Shown piece by piece: positions 52,264 through 61,461 of a DNA stretch of 64,000 nt (position 1 is the first letter of the stretch; each line of letters opens with the position of its first letter). Below the pieces are notes generated by a model that had not been told where the DNA came from, did no database searches, and saw only the letters and a list, made by a program, of their open reading frames with translations. The DNA is from Paraburkholderia sejongensis (GTDB taxonomy: Bacteria > Pseudomonadota > Gammaproteobacteria > Burkholderiales > Burkholderiaceae). Made by a program: the position numbers and the translations under genes. The stretch covers positions 62,001-126,000 of the forward strand of contig NZ_JAJITD010000014.1 of assembly GCF_020880815.1 (NCBI RefSeq), given 5' to 3'.

Positions 52264-52311
52264 CAAAGCAGAATCGCTTGGTTCGTGCGCGCGCGGCGGC
52301 TAGCTATCCTG
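52264..52311 (+). promoter_or_regulatory. Organosulfur-type promoter D
   Basis: CAAAGCAGAATCGCTTGG (52264-52281), then weak -35 TTCGTG (52282-52287), a 17-base spacer and TATCCT (52305-52310). The architecture and spacing are the same as at 36664, 39634 and 59920. The divergent gap (52070-52388, 319 bases) also contains an AT-rich part around 52180-52200 that may hold the minus-strand promoter, which I cannot place. Confidence 0.65.
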
Positions 52312-52340
52312 TGCGGCGTATCCGTATCGTTCGACTCACC

Positions 52341-52376
52341 GCTCGATCCGCTCAATCAGCTCAATCCGCTCAATCG
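52341..52376 (+). repeat. Four 9-base tandem repeats in the OsmC leader
   Basis: GCTCGATCC, GCTCAATCA, GCTCAATCC and GCTCAATCG follow directly and end 12 bases before the OsmC ATG. No ribosome binding site is visible between the repeats and the start, so the repeats occupy the translation-initiation region. Confidence 0.8.
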
Positions 52377-52388
52377 AACCACCCACAC

Positions 52389-52970
52389 ATGACGACGCTC
52401 AACGAGTACCTCGTACAGAAGCGCGCGGCTTGGCTTGCCAAACGCGAAGCCGCGCGCAACGATCCGGATCTCAAGGCCAACCGGCTCAAGGCCAATGTGC
52501 GCGCGTTAGGGCGCAGCGGCGTGCGCGAAATCCGCATTCGCGATTTCCAGGTGATCAGCGACAGTCCGGCCGATTTCGCCGGCTACAACCTCGGGCCGGC
52601 GTCGCCGGAATTGCAGCTCGGCGTGCTCGGCAGCTGCCTCACGCACATCACGCTGATCCAGGCGGCGGAGCGCGGCTTGCGAATCGATTCGATCGACGTG
52701 GAAGTCACCGGCGACCAGCATCCGCTCGCGCAGCAGCCGGGCTTCGAACATGTGCCGATCTTTCCGCACAACATCCGCTATACGCTCGACATCGTGTCGC
52801 CCGAGCCGGCCGCCGCGATTCGCGCGCTGCATGAGGCGGTGGAGGCGGTGTGCCCGATCTACAACCTGCTGAAGAACCCGCAGGTGATCGCCGGCGAATT
52901 GCGTCACGTCAGCGTGGCCCGCGCGCCCGGCGAGTCGGCGCGACATCTGGTAACCGCTTCCGCAAAATAA
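52389..52970 (+). CDS. OsmC family protein
   Basis: Protein of 193 residues with the OsmC fold. The two conserved Cys of peroxidatic members lie in LGVLGSCLTHITLIQAAERGL and EAVCPIYNLLKNP, and the C-terminal half is normal. OsmC proteins reduce organic hydroperoxides with thiol cofactors; in organosulfur operons they may protect flavin monooxygenases or handle thiol adducts. ATG 52389 is used because family similarity begins at MTTLNEYL; an upstream frame from 52278 translates the repeats. It is first in the plus-strand unit with a binding protein, DUF3088 and two LLM monooxygenases. Confidence 0.9.
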   Translation: MTTLNEYLVQKRAAWLAKREAARNDPDLKANRLKANVRALGRSGVREIRIRDFQVISDSPADFAGYNLGPASPELQLGVLGSCLTHITLIQAAERGLRIDSIDVEVTGDQHPLAQQPGFEHVPIFPHNIRYTLDIVSPEPAAAIRALHEAVEAVCPIYNLLKNPQVIAGELRHVSVARAPGESARHLVTASAK

Positions 52971-52981
52971 TAAGGATCCCG

Positions 52982-54571
52982 ATGAGAACGACTCATGGCG
53001 CACGAGCGCGCGTGCTCGGCGCGCTGCTGGTCGGTGCGTGGCTTGCCGGCGTGAGCGCCGCCGCGAGCGCCGCGCCCGCCAGCGGCGGCACGTTGACCTG
53101 GCTGGTGACCCCGGAACCGGCGTCGATCGTGCCGTTGACGACCACCGCCGGCGGCAATGCGGAGATCGGACCGAAGGTGGTCGAAGGCTTGCTGACCTAC
53201 GACCCGAACCTGAACCCGAAGCCGCTGCTGGCCACCTCATGGACGGTCAGCCTGGACGGACTGCAATACCGTTTCAATCTGCGTCATGGTGTGAAGTGGC
53301 ATGACGGCAAGCCGTTCACTTCGGCCGACGTGGCGTTTTCGATTCTGACGCTCAAGCAGGTGCACCCGCGCGGGCGCAGTACCTTTGCGAACGTGACCGA
53401 CGTGAAAACGCCGGACCCGTACACCGCGATCGTCGAGTTGTCGAAGCCGGCACCGTTCCTGCTCACCGCGCTCGCGGGCACCGAGTCGCCGATCATTCCG
53501 AGGCACCTGTACGAAGGCACCGACATCGCGACGAATCCGTACAACAGCGCGCCGGTCGGCACCGGACCGTTCGTGTTCAAGTCGTTCGCGCACGGCAGCG
53601 ACATCGTGCTCGAACGCAATCCGGACTACTGGGACAAACCCAAGCCCTATATCGACAAAATCGTCGTGCGTTTCCTGCCCGATGGCGCGGCGCGCGCCGC
53701 GGCGCTCGAATCCGGCGCCGCGAACCTCGGCGATCAGGCGATTCCGCTGGCCGACGTGAAGCGCTTCACCGCGCTGCCGAAGTTCAATGTCGATACGACC
53801 AACTGGGCATACAACAGCAACCATCAGCAACTGATCTTCAATCTGGATACCCCGGTTCTGAAGGATAAGGCGGTGCGCAAGGCGATTTCGCAGGCGCTCG
53901 ACGTCAACGCGCTGAACCGCGTGGTCTGGTACGGCTATGGCCAGGTGTCGGCGGCCGCGATCGGCACCGCGAACACGAAGTATCACAACGCCGATGTGCA
54001 CTACTTCCCGTACGACGTCGCGCAGGCCAATGCCGCGCTCGATGCGGCCGGCTACAAACGCGGCGCGGACGGCAAGCGCTTCAAATTGCGGCTGCTGTAC
54101 AACCCGTTCCAGGATCCGCGCGCGGCGGACTTCGTGCGCCAGTCGCTCGCGCGCATCGGAATCGACGGCGAGATCGAAAGCTATGACTTCGCGACCTACG
54201 TGAAGAAGGCCTATACCGATCGCGCGTTCGACATCACGCTCGAAGCGCTGTCGAACACTTTCGATCCGACCGTCGGCGTGCAGCGGGTGTTCTGGTCGAA
54301 GAACTTCAAGATCGGCCTGCCGTTCTCGAATGCCGCGCATTACTCGAACCCGGAAGTGGACCGTCTGCTGGAGGCGGCCTCCGTCGCCACCGACGATGCG
54401 CAGCGTCGCCAGTTGTTCCTGCAATTCCAGCAGATCGTGCACGACGATATTGCGTCGATCGAATTCGGCGCGAACCCGAACATCACGATTTCGGCGAAGA
54501 ACGTGAAGAACTACGCGCCGGGCGGCGAGGGCATTCGCGGCAACTTCGCCGACCTGTACATCGAACGCTAA
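52982..54571 (+). CDS. ABC transporter substrate-binding protein (family 5)
   Basis: Periplasmic binding protein of 529 residues. A signal peptide (RVLGALLVGAWLAGVSAAASA) is followed by APASGGTLTWLVTPEPASIV. Landmarks are VVEGLLTYDPNLNPKPLLATSW, VKWHDGKPFTSADVAFSILTLK, HPRGRSTFANVTDV and SAPVGTGPFVFKSFAHGSDIVLERNPDYWDKPKPYI. It is nearly colinear with the 39770 and 48061 proteins, so the three arose by local duplication. AAGGA lies eight bases before the ATG. It follows the OsmC gene after 11 bases and has no permeases next to it. Confidence 0.94.
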   Translation: MRTTHGARARVLGALLVGAWLAGVSAAASAAPASGGTLTWLVTPEPASIVPLTTTAGGNAEIGPKVVEGLLTYDPNLNPKPLLATSWTVSLDGLQYRFNLRHGVKWHDGKPFTSADVAFSILTLKQVHPRGRSTFANVTDVKTPDPYTAIVELSKPAPFLLTALAGTESPIIPRHLYEGTDIATNPYNSAPVGTGPFVFKSFAHGSDIVLERNPDYWDKPKPYIDKIVVRFLPDGAARAAALESGAANLGDQAIPLADVKRFTALPKFNVDTTNWAYNSNHQQLIFNLDTPVLKDKAVRKAISQALDVNALNRVVWYGYGQVSAAAIGTANTKYHNADVHYFPYDVAQANAALDAAGYKRGADGKRFKLRLLYNPFQDPRAADFVRQSLARIGIDGEIESYDFATYVKKAYTDRAFDITLEALSNTFDPTVGVQRVFWSKNFKIGLPFSNAAHYSNPEVDRLLEAASVATDDAQRRQLFLQFQQIVHDDIASIEFGANPNITISAKNVKNYAPGGEGIRGNFADLYIER

Positions 54572-54597
54572 AGCTAACTACCAAGGAAACCTGCCCA

Positions 54598-54942
54598 ATG
54601 AGCCGAGATCTTCTGATTCTGCTGGAACCCGGATTCACCGATCCCAACCATCCCGGCGAGCGCTTCATCTGCCCGCATGGCGCGCCGATCGAGGGACTGC
54701 TCGCGAGCGACCCGGCACGCGCGGCCGCGCTCGACGTGTTGCGCGTGCCTTTCGAGCGGCCCCGCAAGGCGGTGATCGAAGTGCTCGACGAAGCGCATCA
54801 GGGGTTGCCGGCGCTCGTGTTCGGCGACGAACAGCCGGCGCCCGCCGACGCCGGGACGCTCGGCGAGCGGCGCTTCGTCACCGACCCGCGCCGTATTCTC
54901 GATCTGCTCGCCGAGCGGCACGGCTTTCCGAAAGTGCATTGA
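54598..54942 (+). CDS. DUF3088 family protein
   Basis: Small protein of 114 residues. The start MSRDLLILLEPGFTDPNHPGERFICPHGAPIEGLLAS and the later LDVLRVPFERPRKAVIEVLDEAHQGLPALVFGDEQP match the DUF3088 family, which looks like a short thioredoxin-like fold with a C-x2-[HC] site (ICPHG). Function is unknown to me; the family often occurs beside LLM-class monooxygenases and binding proteins. AAGGA precedes the ATG by nine bases. It lies 26 bases after the binding-protein gene and 20 before the first DszA-like gene, so it is part of that operon. Confidence 0.82.
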   Translation: MSRDLLILLEPGFTDPNHPGERFICPHGAPIEGLLASDPARAAALDVLRVPFERPRKAVIEVLDEAHQGLPALVFGDEQPAPADAGTLGERRFVTDPRRILDLLAERHGFPKVH

Positions 54943-54962
54943 ACAGGGTGGGGGAAGCACAG

Positions 54963-56312
54963 ATGAGTCGCTTGCCGTCACGCGCTGCGCCGCGTCGTCT
55001 GCACCTGAATGTCAACATCCTGCACTCGGGTTTCGTGCCGTCCGCGTGGCGGCTCGAAGAAGCCGATCCGCGTGCGTTCGTCGATGTCGATCACTATGTG
55101 CGGGTCGCGCGGCTGGCCGAGGCCGGCAAGCTCGACGCGGTGTTTCTCGCCGACAACGCGGCGATCGTCGATCAGATCGACTTTCGCCCGATTACCGCGC
55201 TCGAGCCGACCGTGCTGCTCGCCAGCATCGCGGCGGCGACCACGCATATCGGTGTGATCGGCACCGCGTCGACGAGTTACAACGAGCCGTACAACATCGC
55301 GCGGCGTTTTGCGACGCTCGATCACGTCAGCAATGGCCGGGCGGGCTGGAACGTGGTGACCACCGCCGATCTGCCGTCCGCGCGCAACTTCGGCAGCGCC
55401 GCGGTGCCGGAGCATGCGCAGCGCTACGAGCGCGCGGCCGAATTCACCGAAGTGGTCAAGGCGCTGTGGGACAGCTGGGAGGACGACGCGTTCGTCGGCA
55501 ACAAGGCCGACGGCCGTTTCGTCGACGTCGCCAAAGTGCATCCGGTCGCGCATCGCGGCCGCCATTTCGACGTGCAAGGCGCGCTGAACCTGCCGCGCCC
55601 GCCGCAAGGACATCCGGTGCTGGTGCAGGCCGGTGCGTCGGCGCATGGCCGCGAGCTGGCCGCGCGCCATGCCGAGGCGGTGTTTTCCGCGTCGCAGTCG
55701 TTCGAGGAGTCGGCCGCTTACCGGCGCGATCTGAATCAGCGCGCGGCCGCGTATGGCCGCGCCAACGTCAAGGTGCTGGCGGGGCTGACGACCATCATCG
55801 GCGCGACCGAGCGGGACGCGCAGCGCCGCCGCGACGAGCTGGTCGAACAGATTCCGTGGAACTACAGCCTGAACCGGCTCGCCGGCACGCTGGGGATCGA
55901 CGTCGCGCGCCTGAAGCTCGACGCGCGCCTGCCCGACGATCTGCCGCTGCCCGGCGGCGGCAACGGCAACCACACGTTCTTTCATGCGACGCTGGCCGAA
56001 GCGCGCCGGCACGGCCATACGGTGCGCGAACTGATCCGCGCGCTGGCGGGCGGCACCGGCCACCGGGTGATCGTCGGGACCCCTGAACAGATCACCGACG
56101 ACATCCAGCACTGGTTCGACGGCGAAGCGGCCGATGGTTTCAACCTGATGCCCGACGCGCTGCCCGGCGGACTGCGCGATTTCGTCGATGGCGTCGTGCC
56201 GATCCTGCAGCAGCGCGGCATTTTCCGCACCGAATACGACGGCACCACCTTGCGCGAGCACCTCGGCCTCGCGCGACCCGTCAATCCGCAACGCTGGCGC
56301 GCGAGCGCCTGA
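54963..56312 (+). CDS. NtaA/SnaA/DszA-family FMNH2-dependent monooxygenase 1
   Basis: Flavin-dependent monooxygenase of 449 residues. The family markers are LHLNVNILHSGFVPSAWRLEE, KLDAVFLADNAAIVD, TASTSYNEPYNIARRFATLDHVSNGRAGWNVVTT and PEHAQRYERAAEFTEVVKALWDSWEDDAFV, which also occur in DszA (sulfone monooxygenase), nitrilotriacetate monooxygenase and SnaA. DszA turns an aryl sulfone into a sulfinate, the substrate type of the DszB-like gene. A reduced-FMN supplier is needed, but none is encoded in the window. ATG 54963 has GGGGAAG upstream. The next gene is a paralog. Confidence 0.9.
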   Translation: MSRLPSRAAPRRLHLNVNILHSGFVPSAWRLEEADPRAFVDVDHYVRVARLAEAGKLDAVFLADNAAIVDQIDFRPITALEPTVLLASIAAATTHIGVIGTASTSYNEPYNIARRFATLDHVSNGRAGWNVVTTADLPSARNFGSAAVPEHAQRYERAAEFTEVVKALWDSWEDDAFVGNKADGRFVDVAKVHPVAHRGRHFDVQGALNLPRPPQGHPVLVQAGASAHGRELAARHAEAVFSASQSFEESAAYRRDLNQRAAAYGRANVKVLAGLTTIIGATERDAQRRRDELVEQIPWNYSLNRLAGTLGIDVARLKLDARLPDDLPLPGGGNGNHTFFHATLAEARRHGHTVRELIRALAGGTGHRVIVGTPEQITDDIQHWFDGEAADGFNLMPDALPGGLRDFVDGVVPILQQRGIFRTEYDGTTLREHLGLARPVNPQRWRASA

Positions 56313-56357
56313 CACCCACGGCGCCCGCGTCGCGCCGCCCCACCTTTCGCACACACC

Positions 56358-57713
56358 ATGAGCCAACGTAAAGGACATCTGCGCCTCGGCGCCTTTCTCT
56401 ACCCGACCGGCCATCACATCGCCGCGTGGCGTCATCCGGATGCGCATCCGGCGGCGGGCCGCGACTTTCGTCACTACGTGCGGCTTGCCCAGGCGGCCGA
56501 AGCGGCGAAGTTCGATCTGGTCTTTCTCGCCGACGGCTCGGGCACGCGCGGCGACAACGTCGACTTTCTGAGCCGCACCGCGCATAGCTACGTCGCGCAG
56601 TTCGAACCGCTCACGCTGCTGTCGGCGCTGGCCGCGGTGACCGAACGGATCGGTCTCGTCGGCACCGCCTCCACGACGTTCAACGAGCCGTATCACATCG
56701 CGCGCAAGTTCGCGTCGCTCGATCACATCAGCGGCGGACGCGCGGGCTGGAATCTGGTCACGTCGTCGAGCGCGCACGAGGCGAAGAACTTCGGCTTCGA
56801 CGAACATCTCGCGCACGCGCGCCGCTACGAGCGCGCGACCGAATTCGCGGAGGTGGTCGAGGGGCTGTGGGACAGCTGGGACGAACACGCGTTCGTGCGC
56901 GACAAGGCGGCCGGCCGCTATTTCGATCCGGCCAACCGCCACGTGCTCGACCATCGCGGCGAATTCTTCAACGTGCGCGGACCGTTGAACGTCGAACGCT
57001 CGCCGCAGGGCCGGCCGGTGCTGGTGCAGGCGGGTTCGTCGGAAGCCGGTAAGGCGCTGGCCGCGCGCACCGCGGAGGTGATCTTCACCGCGCAGCAGAC
57101 GCTCGAAGACGCGGTCGCGTTTTACGCGGACGTGAAGGGCCGGCTCGCGCAGTACGGCCGCGACGCGGACGATCTGAAGATCATGCCGGGCGTGATGCCG
57201 ATCGTCGGCACGAGCGAGAGCGAAGCGCGCGAGAAATTCGCCGCGCTACAGGCGCTGATCGACCCGGCAGTGGGGCTGTCGCTGGTGTCCGGGCTGACCG
57301 GCGGCTTCGATCTGTCCGGCTATCCGCTCGACGGACCGATTCCGGAACTGCCGGAAACCAATGCGAGCAAGAGCCGCCAGTCGTTGACGCTGGAGCTCGC
57401 GCGGCGCGAGAACCTGACGATCCGCGAACTGTATCTGCGGGTGGCCGGCGCGCGCGGACATTGGCAACTGGTCGGGACCCCGAAGCAGATCGCCGATGCG
57501 CTCGAGGAGCGCTTCGTCAACTACGGCGCCGACGGCTACAACGTGATGCCGGCATTGCTGCCCAATAGTCTCGACGACTTCATCGAACTGGTGCTGCCGG
57601 AATTGCGGCGCAGGGGCCTGTTTCGCGACGAGTACGAAGGCAGCACGTTGCGGGAAAATCTCGGCTTGCGGCAGCCGGTGTCGCGTTATCAGCGCGACGC
57701 GTTGAGCGCGTGA
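56358..57713 (+). CDS. NtaA/SnaA/DszA-family FMNH2-dependent monooxygenase 2
   Basis: Paralog of the preceding gene, 451 residues. It has LRLGAFLYPTGHHIAAWRHPDA, KFDLVFLADGSGTRGDN, TASTTFNEPYHIARKFASLDHISGGRAGWNLVTSSS and HARRYERATEFAEVVEGLWDSWDEHAF. The C-terminal region (ALIDPAVGLSLVSGLTGGFDLSGYPLDGP) is much closer to the partial gene at the right window edge than to its neighbour, so these two are likely a separate paralog pair. It closes the 52389-57713 unit; a large hairpin (57720-57752) and a second (57772-57791) follow. Confidence 0.92.
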   Translation: MSQRKGHLRLGAFLYPTGHHIAAWRHPDAHPAAGRDFRHYVRLAQAAEAAKFDLVFLADGSGTRGDNVDFLSRTAHSYVAQFEPLTLLSALAAVTERIGLVGTASTTFNEPYHIARKFASLDHISGGRAGWNLVTSSSAHEAKNFGFDEHLAHARRYERATEFAEVVEGLWDSWDEHAFVRDKAAGRYFDPANRHVLDHRGEFFNVRGPLNVERSPQGRPVLVQAGSSEAGKALAARTAEVIFTAQQTLEDAVAFYADVKGRLAQYGRDADDLKIMPGVMPIVGTSESEAREKFAALQALIDPAVGLSLVSGLTGGFDLSGYPLDGPIPELPETNASKSRQSLTLELARRENLTIRELYLRVAGARGHWQLVGTPKQIADALEERFVNYGADGYNVMPALLPNSLDDFIELVLPELRRRGLFRDEYEGSTLRENLGLRQPVSRYQRDALSA

Positions 57714-57719
57714 GCGCAA

Positions 57720-57752
57720 GCGCCGCGTATCGTGAATAGCGATGCGCGGCGC
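57720..57752. terminator. Long hairpin between convergent LLM and groEL genes
   Basis: GCGCCGCG pairs with CGCGGCGC, and ATCG with CGAT, around a seven-base loop, giving 12 pairs with one T-G opposition. A second hairpin, CTGACGCC-CGAA-GGCGTCAG, lies at 57772-57791 and contains a tandem CTGACGCCCG copy. Neither has a T-run. Both lie between the stops of convergent genes (57713 and 57810). Confidence 0.6.
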
Positions 57753-57809
57753 TGCGTAGCACTGACGCCCGCTGACGCCCGAAGGCGTCAGCAATTCATC
57801 CACCGTTAA

Positions 57810-59450
<1,641 letters not shown>

Positions 59451-59469
59451 GTTTTTATGCTCCTCAAAG

Positions 59470-59757
59470 TTATTGAACGACCGCGACGATATCTTCTTCA
59501 CGCAGGACCAGCAGTTCGTTGCCGTCGACCTTCACCGCCTGGCCCGCGTATTTGCCGAACAGCACGCGATCGCCGATCTGCAGATCCGGTTCGACGCGCT
59601 TGCCGTCGTCGCCACGGCGGCCCGGGCCGACCGCGAGGATTTCGCCCTGGTCCGGCTTTTCCGCGGCGCTGTCGGGGATCACGATGCCCGACGCGGTGCG
59701 GGTTTCCTGATCGAGACGCTTGACGATCACACGGTCATGTAAAGGGCGCAGGCTCAT
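59470..59757 (-). CDS. groES: Co-chaperonin GroES (accessory copy)
   Basis: 10-kDa lid protein of 95 residues. MSLRPLHDRVIVKRLDQETRTASGIVIPDSAAEKPDQGEI covers the N-terminal barrel and the mobile loop with its hydrophobic GIVIP tripeptide, and LFGKYAGQAVKVDGNELLVLREEDIVAVV closes the fold. ATG 59757 has AAGGAAAA upstream. It is 19 bases before groEL, the normal bicistronic order. A promoter may lie near 59858-59830 on the minus strand, where GATTGGTTGG resembles the upstream half of the organosulfur promoters; this is weak. Confidence 0.97.
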   Translation of the reverse strand: MSLRPLHDRVIVKRLDQETRTASGIVIPDSAAEKPDQGEILAVGPGRRGDDGKRVEPDLQIGDRVLFGKYAGQAVKVDGNELLVLREEDIVAVVQ

Positions 59758-59919
59758 TGATTTTTTCCTTGTCGATAGGTGGATCGGCGGCGCGCTAACG
59801 AGCTCCGGAGTCAGCACGTTAATTCGACGCTCGCGCAAAGCCAACCAATCTCTGTGCATATCGAAAGCAGCGCGCGGCTGTCACGGATATCACGTGCCGA
59901 TAGCATTCGCGCGAATAAT

Positions 59920-59967
59920 CAAAGCGCAAATCGGTGGTTAGCGTCGTCGCGGCGCGTTCCTATACTG
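59920..59967 (+). promoter_or_regulatory. Organosulfur-type promoter B
   Basis: CAAAGCGCAAATCGGTGG (59920-59937), weak -35 TTAGCG (59938-59943), a 17-base spacer and TATACT (59961-59966) within CTATACTG. Spacing and sequence match promoters A, D and F. The expected start is near 59974, leaving a 27-base leader with AAGGAG before the TauD ATG. Confidence 0.7.
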
Positions 59968-60000
59968 ACTAGCCGGCAGCCGCGACCAAGGAGATCAACG

Positions 60001-60948
60001 ATGAGTGCAATCCCCGTATACGACGAAGCAGAGCTTCAGATCAGCCCGCTGTCCGCGCATATCGGCGCGCAGATCAGCGGCGTGGATCTGACCCGGCCGC
60101 TGGACCCGAAGCAGATCGCGGCGATCCGCGCCGCGTTGCTCAAGTGGCGGGTGGTGTTTTTCCGCGAACAGTTTTTGAGCCACGAACAGCACGTGGCCTT
60201 TTCCGCGCAGTTCGGTGAACTGACGGTCGGGCATCCGGTGTTCGGTCATGTCGACGGGCACCCGCAGGTCTATTCGATTGCGAAGTTTCGCCAGGCGACC
60301 CGCTTCGAGGGCCAACCGCTGTTACGGCCGTGGACCGGCTGGCATACCGACGTGACGGCTGCCGTCAATCCACCGTTCGCATCGATCCTGCGCGGCGTGA
60401 CGATTCCGCCGTATGGCGGCGACACCCAATGGACCAATCTCGTGGTCGCCTACGAAAAGTTGTCGGAGCCGCTGCGCGGATTCGTCGACCAACTGCGCGG
60501 CGTGCATCGCTTTGCGCCGCCGCAGGGAGCGCAGGGTACCGCTTCGTTTGTCTCGGCGGTCGACCAGCACACGCTCGTCAGCGAGCATCCGCTGGTGCGC
60601 GTGCATCCGGAAACCGGCGAGCGCGCGCTGTATGTGAGCCCGGGATTCCTGAAGCAGATTTCCGGCGTGACGCCGCGCGAAAGCCAGCTACTGCTCGAAT
60701 TGCTGTGGGAGCACGTGACGCGGCCGGAGTTCACGGTGCGCTTCAAATGGGAGCCGGGCAGCATCGCGTTCTGGGACAACCGCACGACCGCGCATCTCGC
60801 GCCGACCGATATTTTCGATCTGGATTTCGACCGGCAGCTGTATCGCACGACTCTGGTCGGCGACGTGCCGGTCGGGCCCGACGGGCGTGCGTCGGTGTCG
60901 CTGCAGGGTTCGCCGGTCGGCGCGGCGGCCGCGGTTGCGCTCAATTAG
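60001..60948 (+). CDS. TauD/TfdA-family Fe(II)/2-oxoglutarate dioxygenase
   Basis: Dioxygenase of 315 residues. Iron ligands are His115 and Asp117 in WTGWHTDVTA and the distal His265 in WDNRTTAHLAP; Arg282 in LYRTTL binds the 2-oxoglutarate carboxylate. Family members hydroxylate the carbon next to sulfonate, sulfate ester or phenoxy groups, releasing sulfite, sulfate or phenol. Location next to SoxC-type sulfite oxidation genes and under an organosulfur-type promoter points to sulfonate or alkyl sulfate desulfuration. The ATG has AAGGAG. A weakly possible upstream extension to 59779 is rejected because it includes the promoter. Confidence 0.93.
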   Translation: MSAIPVYDEAELQISPLSAHIGAQISGVDLTRPLDPKQIAAIRAALLKWRVVFFREQFLSHEQHVAFSAQFGELTVGHPVFGHVDGHPQVYSIAKFRQATRFEGQPLLRPWTGWHTDVTAAVNPPFASILRGVTIPPYGGDTQWTNLVVAYEKLSEPLRGFVDQLRGVHRFAPPQGAQGTASFVSAVDQHTLVSEHPLVRVHPETGERALYVSPGFLKQISGVTPRESQLLLELLWEHVTRPEFTVRFKWEPGSIAFWDNRTTAHLAPTDIFDLDFDRQLYRTTLVGDVPVGPDGRASVSLQGSPVGAAAAVALN

Positions 60949-61014
60949 ATTGCGAGAGGAAAAGCGCAAAAGCGCAAAGGCGCGGGCCGCGCGGGACATT
61001 GCAGCGAAGTCGCA

Positions 61015-61064
61015 AAGCATTGCACAAATGCTTGTTTGCGCCCGCGCGCGCCGGTGACTAGATT
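61015..61064 (+). promoter_or_regulatory. Promoter E with palindromic operator before a small gene
   Basis: AAGCATT (61015-61021) and AATGCTT (61027-61033) are a perfect inverted repeat with a five-base gap. Two bases later the -35 TTGCGC (61036-61041) begins, followed after 17 bases by TAGATT (61059-61064). The palindrome abutting the -35 is the place for an activator. Confidence 0.6.
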
Positions 61065-61089
61065 CGTTTAATGCCACCAGCAGGAGTGC

Positions 61090-61311
61090 ATGATGTCAGT
61101 CAATCTTGCAGCGATCTATCGGCGCACCGTGTTCGCTCCGTTCGCAGCGGCGCGGCAGCGGTTTCATCAACGGTTCGAAGATCACGCCGGGGCTCTCGCG
61201 ACCGAACCCGAGCGCCTCGAACGAATCGCGGTCTACGCGCGCGCCGGCTATTTCAACATGGGCTACACGCTCGATTCATTCTGTCTGAGCGGCGAAATCG
61301 CGCCGGAATAA
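61090..61311 (+). CDS. Small protein of unknown function
   Basis: Protein of 73 residues that I do not recognise. AGGAG stands three bases before ATG 61090 (six before ATG 61093, which would be a better distance and would give MSVNLAAIYRRTV). It has no signal peptide or membrane helix; it is basic at the start (YRRTVFAPFAAARQRFHQRF) and ends YFNMGYTLDSFCLSGEIAPE with a single Cys. Base bias at third positions is strong and the reading frame has its own promoter and operator at 61015-61064, so it is probably real. It sits between TauD and sulfite-dehydrogenase genes. Confidence 0.6.
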   Translation: MMSVNLAAIYRRTVFAPFAAARQRFHQRFEDHAGALATEPERLERIAVYARAGYFNMGYTLDSFCLSGEIAPE

Positions 61312-61393
61312 CGGGGTGCAATTGAGCGGGGCGAAAAGCGCTGAGCGGTTCGCCGGATATCGCCGGCCGTCATATCGTTAGTCCGAATCGGCT

Positions 61394-61422
61394 TTGAAGC
61401 GCGCGCGGACACTGCCTATACT
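61394..61422 (+). promoter_or_regulatory. Promoter C of the sulfite dehydrogenase genes
   Basis: TTGAAG (61394-61399) and TATACT (61417-61422) have a 17-base spacer rich in GCGCGC. The -10 context CCTATACT is identical to promoters A and B, and GAATCGGC upstream recalls their 18-base block, but one base off in spacing. Confidence 0.55.
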
Positions 61423-61461
61423 CGGACGCTGGTCATCGATCCGCCGCCCGGCGGCCCCAGC

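Noticed and set aside
54978..56954. 658-codon minus-strand frame over two monooxygenase genes
   Set aside because: It spans two plus-strand genes with family motifs and shows no domain.
59758..60000. Possible CIRCE/HrcA element before groES
   Set aside because: I looked for TTAGCACTC-N9-GAGTGCTAA and found no copy on either strand in this gap.
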